A stretch of DNA of 64,000 bases from Ciona savignyi (taxonomy: Eukaryota > Chordata > Ascidiacea > Phlebobranchia > Cionidae), in the NCBI GenBank assembly GCA_000149265.1, contig CH002672.1, positions 769,076-833,075 of the forward strand. The letters are read 5' to 3'. The translations under genes were made by a program, and so were the position numbers. The notes beneath the pieces are model-generated. The model had not been told where the DNA came from, did no database searches, and saw only the letters and a program-made list of their open reading frames with translations. Numbering within the stretch: position 1 is the first letter of the stretch; each line of letters opens with the position of its first letter. This document shows, in pieces, positions 19,940 through 64,000 of the stretch.

Positions 19940-21745
19940 GTGCCAATCCGTCAATATCCGAGACGTATGTCGGAGGATAATAAAAAGAAAGTTGAGGAAT
20001 TAGTCAATGAGATGAAAGCAAATGACGTTGTAAGTGAATCGAAATCTCCCTGGTCTAGCCCTGTTGTGTTGGTCCGAAAGAAAGATGGCTCAACACGTTT
20101 TTGTGTAGATTACCGGTCCCTGAATGATAACACGAAGAAACACAGCTACCCTCTCCCACGAATCGATGACAGCCTGGATCAACTCTCAGGATGTTCATAC
20201 TTTTCGACTCTTGATCTGCGATCCGGATATTGGCAGGTACCTATGAGTGAAGCTGATAAAGAGAAAACTGCGTTCACTTGCCATAAAGGACTGTTTCAAT
20301 TTAATGTTATGCCATTCGGTTTGGCTAACGCCCCTGCCACATTTCAGCACCTAATGCGAATTGTTTTAAATGGCATCGAATGGAATGGTGCATTAGCTTA
20401 TCTTGATGACGTCATAATATATGCCCGATCGTTCCAGGACCATCTGCATAATCTGGATCAGGTTCTGGTACGACTCATCGAGAGTGGCTTGAAACTTAAA
20501 CCGTCTAAATGCGAGCTTTTCAAAGAAAAAGTCAAGTTCCTTGGACATCTGGTTTCAAGCGAAGGTGTATCTTGCGATCCAGAGAAAATCGAAAGCGTTT
20601 CCTCATGGCCGGAACCAAAATCAGTTAAAGAAGTAAGGCAATTTCTTGGATTAGCGTCTTACTATCGGCGTTTTGTTAAAAATTTTGCCCAAATAGCTTT
20701 ACCCATGTATGATCTTATTAAATCTCCTAACAAGAAGTTTATTTGGACGGAAAAACAAAGCAAGGCATTCTTACACTTAAAGACTGCGTTGATATCTACT
20801 CCCGTACTCGCATACCCAAATCAAAAGTTAAAATTTATTCTCGACACTGACGCGTCTAATTTTGGCATAGGGGCCGTACTATCACAAGTAATTGATGGGG
20901 GAGAACACCCAGTTGCTTACACTAGTCGCACTCTAACAAAATCAGAGCGAAATTATTCAACCACGAGAAAAGAATTATTAGCCGTTGTTCACGCTGTGCA
21001 AAAATTCCGATGTTATTTGGACAGTCAATTTCTTTTAAGGACAGACCATGCGTCTCTCCGCTGGTTATGGACCTCCAAAGAAACATACGGTCAATGTGCA
21101 CGATGGTTTGAAATTCTATCAAACTTTGATTTTAAATTGGTCCACAGAGCTGGAATTAAACACACAAACGCTGACGCATTGAGTCGTCGACCATTCAACG
21201 ACGACACCAGCGAAGTCGTTAAGGGCTGTGAAGAATTTCCCTTCAAGATTGATGAGTCTTATGTCCATGTACAAACAACCGATGGTGGGAAAATAAGTGC
21301 TATAGATTTGCGGTCATCTTTCGGTTGGTCATCGGGAGATATCCATCTGGAACAATTAAGCGATCCCACTTTGTCGACAGTTTTAAAGTGGGTCGGGGAA
21401 GGAAGTAGACCTCCATATAAAAAGATTAAACATCTCCCCGTCGAGATTAAGCATTACTGGGCCATCTTCGGCGAGCTTGTGTTAGATAACAAATGTTTGT
21501 ATCGCAGGTGGGAAGACACGCTGGACACCACTAGACTGCAACTGTTGGTTCCTGTGGAACTGCGTAACACGGTGTTGCAAAACCTCCATGATAGCGCATA
21601 CGGAGGAGCTCATTTGGCCAGCGAACGTACATCGAGTAGAGTTGCGGAACGATTCTATTGGCCGAAGTGGAAGCAGACGGTCGTGACGTATTGTGATCAG
21701 TGCCCGATATGTGATCGACGAAGACCGCCACCGAAAAACCCTTAA
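19940..21745 (+). CDS. Reverse transcriptase, RNase H and integrase zinc domain
   Basis: Open frame of 601 residues. RT motifs run from FCVDYRSLN and TLDLRSGYWQ through MPFGLANAPATFQ to the YLDD active site at about 154-157. The RNase H core FILDTDASNFGIGAVLS starts near 299, with its first catalytic Asp near 302. An integrase HHCC zinc domain begins with LHDSAYGGAH near 549 and ends CDQCPIC. The ATG at 19940 is internal to pol; the upstream link to protease is broken by frame changes between 19,690 and 19,940. The stop at 21745 falls just after the zinc domain and separates it from the integrase core. Confidence 0.9.
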   Translation: MPIRQYPRRMSEDNKKKVEELVNEMKANDVVSESKSPWSSPVVLVRKKDGSTRFCVDYRSLNDNTKKHSYPLPRIDDSLDQLSGCSYFSTLDLRSGYWQVPMSEADKEKTAFTCHKGLFQFNVMPFGLANAPATFQHLMRIVLNGIEWNGALAYLDDVIIYARSFQDHLHNLDQVLVRLIESGLKLKPSKCELFKEKVKFLGHLVSSEGVSCDPEKIESVSSWPEPKSVKEVRQFLGLASYYRRFVKNFAQIALPMYDLIKSPNKKFIWTEKQSKAFLHLKTALISTPVLAYPNQKLKFILDTDASNFGIGAVLSQVIDGGEHPVAYTSRTLTKSERNYSTTRKELLAVVHAVQKFRCYLDSQFLLRTDHASLRWLWTSKETYGQCARWFEILSNFDFKLVHRAGIKHTNADALSRRPFNDDTSEVVKGCEEFPFKIDESYVHVQTTDGGKISAIDLRSSFGWSSGDIHLEQLSDPTLSTVLKWVGEGSRPPYKKIKHLPVEIKHYWAIFGELVLDNKCLYRRWEDTLDTTRLQLLVPVELRNTVLQNLHDSAYGGAHLASERTSSRVAERFYWPKWKQTVVTYCDQCPICDRRRPPPKNP

Positions 21746-22796
21746 AGCACCCTTGGTCCCATCAAGTGAGGTGTCGCCAATGCAAAGAATAGAAATTGAT
21801 ATTCTTGGAGGACTTCCCATGGCACAAAGTGGGAACCGATATATATTGGTTGCCTGCGATGTATTTTCCAAATACATGCAAGCTTGGCCAATGAAATCGC
21901 AGACCGCAAAAGAAACAGCACACACTTTGTATCATAACTGGTTTACCGTCCATGGTGTTCCAGATACAATTCATTCTGATCGAGGTGGGAACTTTGAAAG
22001 CGCAATATTTCAAGAGCTAACAAAGTTGCTTGGATGTAAGAAAACCAGGACATCAAGCTACCATCCAGCTGGCAACGGTGGTGTGGAAAGAAACAATCGT
22101 ACCATTATATCTATGCTGCAAAACTACGTGCAAAAAGACCACTTTCTGTGGGACGAGGCAATCTCTTCCATTTGTGCAACATACAATGCTAGCAAACATG
22201 AAGAAAGCGGTGTTTCTCCTCATTTTTTATTGACGGGAAGAGATTTGCGATTGCCGATAGATTTAATTGTTGGAAAGCAATCTTTCGTCCCATCCTCTAC
22301 ATTTATATCAGAGCTGCAAGATCGAATGATCTTGGTTCAAAACGTGGTTAAAGCACGACTCGAAAACAGGAGAAAGGCTATGAAAACTCGGTATGACCAG
22401 AATGCTTCTTCCAACGACGCAATGTTTCAAGTTGGCGAGCTTGTAATGTTACGAGACACTGTTTTGAAAGAACATGAAAAAAAGAAATTTCATTTTCGTT
22501 TTAGCGGCCCTTTTCGAATTGTTAAAGCGATACCTCCAGTAAATTACGAAATTATGGACAAACATGAAAAAACGCAAACAGTTCATTTTAACCGTTTGAA
22601 GAAAAGTCATGGTGACTTTACCAGAGAAGAAATCGAAGCGGAAAGAAGCGACGAACATTTCTCTAATCATATGCCAGCAGGAGCATATGTGTACCAATAC
22701 GCCCAAAACACCCCCTCACAAGCCGTACACACGAATGCGCGACCTCAACGCGCAAGGCAAAGACCAACTTATTTTCCGGACGTTGAGCGACGATAA
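21693..22796 (+). CDS. Integrase catalytic core and C-terminus
   Basis: Continues pol in another frame, starting in usable sequence near 21,740. The catalytic triad is Asp36 (EIDILGG), Asp96 (HSDRGGNF) and Glu132 (GGVERNNRT), with exactly 35 residues between the last two, the D,D(35)E signature. A C-terminal GPF/Y-type module (RFSGPFRIVKA) follows. It would insert the DNA copy. The single frame change near 21,740 between zinc domain and core would inactivate the enzyme if real. Confidence 0.9.
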   Translation: MISARYVIDEDRHRKTLKAPLVPSSEVSPMQRIEIDILGGLPMAQSGNRYILVACDVFSKYMQAWPMKSQTAKETAHTLYHNWFTVHGVPDTIHSDRGGNFESAIFQELTKLLGCKKTRTSSYHPAGNGGVERNNRTIISMLQNYVQKDHFLWDEAISSICATYNASKHEESGVSPHFLLTGRDLRLPIDLIVGKQSFVPSSTFISELQDRMILVQNVVKARLENRRKAMKTRYDQNASSNDAMFQVGELVMLRDTVLKEHEKKKFHFRFSGPFRIVKAIPPVNYEIMDKHEKTQTVHFNRLKKSHGDFTREEIEAERSDEHFSNHMPAGAYVYQYAQNTPSQAVHTNARPQRARQRPTYFPDVERR

Positions 22797-23128
22797 GCAC
22801 TTTTTTATGTTTCTATACTGTGTATTTATTTCTTTGTCACTTCTGCACTTATTTTATAGCACTTGATTTGTTTTTCACTGTGTGTTATTACTGCGTTTAG
22901 TACCTGCAGTTATTATTGAGTACTTGCATGTTTTTTGTTTTTTTTACTGAAGTTTTAAATTAATGGTATTTTGTTGTTTTATTTAAAATGTTTTATGGTT
23001 TTACGCTTGCTTATAATGGTCTTAACCACACTCTGTTTGTTGTTGTTGTTGTTGTTTTTTTTGTTCACTTTTTATCGTCGACTAATTGAATTGTGTCTGG
23101 TGACACAATATTTTAAGAGGGGGGAGAG
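22797..23128 (+). other. 3' non-coding region and polypurine tract of the gypsy element
   Basis: T-rich sequence with a GTT-repeat run at 23,037-23,053. The polypurine tract AAGAGGGGGGAGAG (23115-23128) directly abuts the 3' LTR and would prime plus-strand DNA synthesis. No envelope frame. Confidence 0.8.
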
Positions 23129-23397
23129 TGTTACATGTTTTATCTTGATATGTGTTTTGGTGCGTGCGCTGATTGCTTGAGGATAATCAACTCTTTGACC
23201 TGTAGCATGTATCGTTCGTTATCTTACCCGCCAAAAACCGTTAGAGTTTACCGCCTATTTGCTTTTAAATGTGACCACTGCATTGTGTTTTGGTTGACTT
23301 GTAATTTTATGCTGCTTACGTGAATACAAGCATTTTATATATACTGAGGAAAGCTGCTGACTACAGGTTATCGAGACCCTGCCCAAAAAGTGTAACA
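23129..23397 (+). repeat. 3' LTR
   Basis: 269 bp, one base different from the 5' LTR, followed by the GTTT target duplication. Confidence 0.95.
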
Positions 23398-23689
23398 GTT
23401 TTAGCCGTTTTTCAATGCAAATCTTTATATTTATAACAATCGAACGAGCTAACCGTTCGACCGCACGACATAATGATATATTTTATATGCAAAACTAAAC
23501 GATGGTGACTTGATTCAACCGCAATTTTGACAGTTCAACCCCAGAGCTGTTACAATGCTTCTCCGTTGGTCTTAACTGAGCTCTGATTACCACGTTGTTG
23601 TTCTGTGGCCCATGGTTGTGATCATCACATGCCGCTGTTGATTCTTCCGGGCAACAATAAAACCCTAAACACTCATCTCAACCCCAGAA

Positions 23690-23800
23690 CTAACCCTAAC
23701 TTCTTTTTTAAAACAAATCTAATGCCTTACTATTCATTTTAGTGTGCATTTTCCCTCCTTCCCGCTCTTCACTTCTTGTAGTTTTCCTCGATTCTTCTAA
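23690..23800. repeat. Partial copy of the AACTAAAAGGAGGG MITE
   Basis: CCCCAGAACTAACCCTAACT, ATTTTAGTGTGCATTTTCCC and TAGTTTTCC match one side of the inverted-repeat family described at 53,190-53,426. Confidence 0.5.
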
Positions 23801-24532
23801 CTTAAAATCGTTAACGTTATACCCAGCGATGGGATTCAAAATTTTAAGAACAGGTTCTCTTTTGTATCGTACTTACTAACAACAGGTTCCCTAAAAGGTC
23901 TAATGTCTAAAAAAAAAAAACAATTATCGGATCGGTGATTATCCCGACGTTCCAAGAACGGTTTCGACCGAACGCATGCGAACCTCTTGAATCCTATCAC
24001 TGGTTATACCGCTTGTTTTCGATATAACGCGGTTAAAGCGCAATAAGTTTTTTAGAAGGTTAGTTGTGTTGGATGAATTTTTATGCTGTTTGCCAACAAA
24101 TAAAGCCTTTTTACAGAACTTTGAGATTTCGTCTGAAAAGTGTAACAACCCTGAAACTACACACATATTCGTGGAGTGACATGTATTCGGAGAGTGGTAG
24201 TTCAATTGTTGTAATGCGCAATAAAATAAAGAATATATATAACAGAAAAAAAACAATACTAACAGCAGTACAGTAGGAATTAGGCGCGGCCCAATGTTCG
24301 CTTATTGAATACTGCATGGCTGGCCAGTTGTGTTAGGTAAACGCGTCGATGAAAAGTCTACAAAAATAAGATCGTATGGCCGGAGAAATATAAAGATTCG
24401 TAGAAACGCCGTTGGTGGTGGATTATGAAGAGAAATCGCAGAAATAAAGACGAGCACACGAGAATGGCAACTTGAATGAGGTAAAGCGGCTTCAGCGGCG
24501 AGTTGGTGGGGGTGGGGCACCGGGGGACGGTC
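23801..24532 (-). other. 3' flank and probable 3' UTR of TNK2
   Basis: Downstream of the TNK2 stop on the minus strand. I found no clear AATAAA, so the transcript end is unknown. A 210 bp segment (24141-24350) is flanked by direct repeats of GAAAAG (24135-24140 and 24351-24356) and begins TGTAACA like an LTR end. It may be a small insertion in the UTR. Confidence 0.4.
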
Positions 24533-62850
<38,318 letters not shown>

Positions 62851-63584
62851 ACTAACATTTTTGGAGCTATAGGACCATGTTTGTACATTGTCGATGTCGC
62901 AAGTTTAAAATGAAAATTTATGCAAATGTAGTGAAATCTTTTGTTTTTAAGTAAACAATGCCAAGAACCTTGATTAGTGTATTTAGTAATTAAATTACGG
63001 CTTGGAAGTGTAGTCTAGATTTTGACATTTGAACCACCTGATATGTAACAATACAGCCTGATATTTTGTCAAAACAACAAGGTGTATCTCCTTACGAATA
63101 TTAAAAAGCTAGTTTCATCTTAAGATAGGACCACCACTACCACTATTACCATATTTTAAAACTTCATAATTTAAATACTTTAACCATAGACACATTTTTA
63201 TGATAAAAACATTTATGGATAAATTGACGACAGTTTAATTTTGGTATTCAGTTGTGGTGGTAATTAATCACACCAATGAAAAAGCATTATGATGCTGTAC
63301 AGGGAAAGCTTTTTGGTGAAAATATTTGATCAATAGTCAACCAGCATTATTTGTGGCACCTATGTGTGAATTATAAGACGACTGTCTAAACTGGATTCAG
63401 ATTTTGCCAATATATTTCCCTATGTAAGTGTGTAGGAAATCTTAATTTTCCTACACTTATCTCAAGGGCAGCAATGCATTTTCATTTAGGCATTGTGGGA
63501 CTCTTGGCCATTAAATGAAGATTACTTAAGTTTAGTTTATTTTATGTTTCCACAATAAAACACCAAGCAGGACCTTCATTAAAA

Positions 63585-63690
63585 ATTTGGAAAACGGAAA
63601 AAAAAACGACAGTCGTTAAAACACGTCTCAAATTCAATCAATTATCAAGTTTATGTATATATTTAGATGTGGCCGCTAAAGTCACATAAA
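63585..63690 (+). repeat. Interspersed repeat, ACAGTCGTTAAAAC family
   Basis: ACGACAGTCGTTAAAACACG, an A/T spacer and GATGTGGCCGCTAAAG. Confidence 0.6.
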
Positions 63691-64000
63691 AAAATAAATA
63701 AAAAATAAATGTTTGTAAAAAAATACACTTAGCCTCGAAGAAAAGTGTGCGGTAAGCGACCAGTGAGATACTTGTTTTGTTTCTACATTGTAGTTAATCA
63801 CGTCCAGCAAATGCACATTCTTTACTAACACGTACTACGTACATACTTCAGGTATGTTTGAATAAGCAATTATTGATATATTGCGACATAATTGTGCCTT
63901 TTCCAATAATAAGTAACTTGTAAAGTAAGTAGACAGTCATCCAAAGTGCAAATTATACAACTGTCTTTGAGGAGAAAATTCAATACAAAACATGGTACAA

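Larger units (their letters stand above)
17837..23397 (+). mobile_element. Full-length Ty3/gypsy LTR retrotransposon
   Basis: A 5,561 bp element bounded by 269 bp LTRs that start TGTTACA and end TGTAACA and differ at a single base. The 4 bp target duplication is GTTT (17833-17836 and 23398-23401). Gene order is gag, protease, reverse transcriptase, RNase H, integrase, which is diagnostic of Ty3/gypsy. No envelope gene is visible. Near-identical LTRs imply a young insertion, but the coding region changes frame around 19.69-19.94 kb and again near 21.74 kb. As given it could not make an intact polyprotein unless these are sequencing errors or programmed shifts. Confidence 0.95.

Overview
This is animal nuclear DNA, most likely from a tunicate such as Ciona. 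It is AT-rich, its genes are split into short exons with GT/AG introns, and its main gene is a chordate-type ACK/TNK2 kinase. The tRNA-headed SINE, the proline-codon-free inverted-repeat MITE and other repeat families resemble those I associate with Ciona. The species is an inference. I saw no bacterial operon, rRNA, intact tRNA or CRISPR array. Most genes below were assembled by hand by matching splice sites and reading phase.

Left part (1-13,700): the first two exons of a minus-strand secreted or membrane protein with a fibrocystin-like IPT/TIG domain, running off the left edge; a PTB-like exon with a decayed duplicate; a two-exon plus-strand candidate for a small secreted peptide (6,521-9,459); a hAT-type MITE; and a well-supported four-exon plus-strand gene (11,528-13,678) for a 147-residue secreted protein with ten cysteines in its mature part.

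Mobile DNA block (13,858-23,397): a three-level nest in which an interspersed repeat is split by a 2.6 kb element with 460 bp terminal direct repeats, itself split by an 882 bp piggyBac-like element. After a poor-information stretch comes a complete Ty3/gypsy LTR retrotransposon (17,837-23,397) with 269 bp LTRs differing at one base, a 4 bp target duplication, gag-protease, RT-RNase H and integrase, but a broken reading frame.

Right part (24,300-64,000): one minus-strand TNK2 gene fills about 38 kb. Fourteen exons in this window, phase-compatible through to the stop, encode the C-terminal kinase lobe, SH3 domain, CRIB motif, Mig6-like and proline-rich regions, and the C-terminal UBA region. 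The N-terminal part lies beyond 64,000. A 27.9 kb intron (29,049-56,942) separates the kinase/SH3/CRIB exons from the tail exons. It holds MITEs, a 31 bp GTTAAC minisatellite, a Kunitz-like open frame on the opposite strand, a possible small TATA-driven transcription unit and several GC-richer blocks that could be regulatory.
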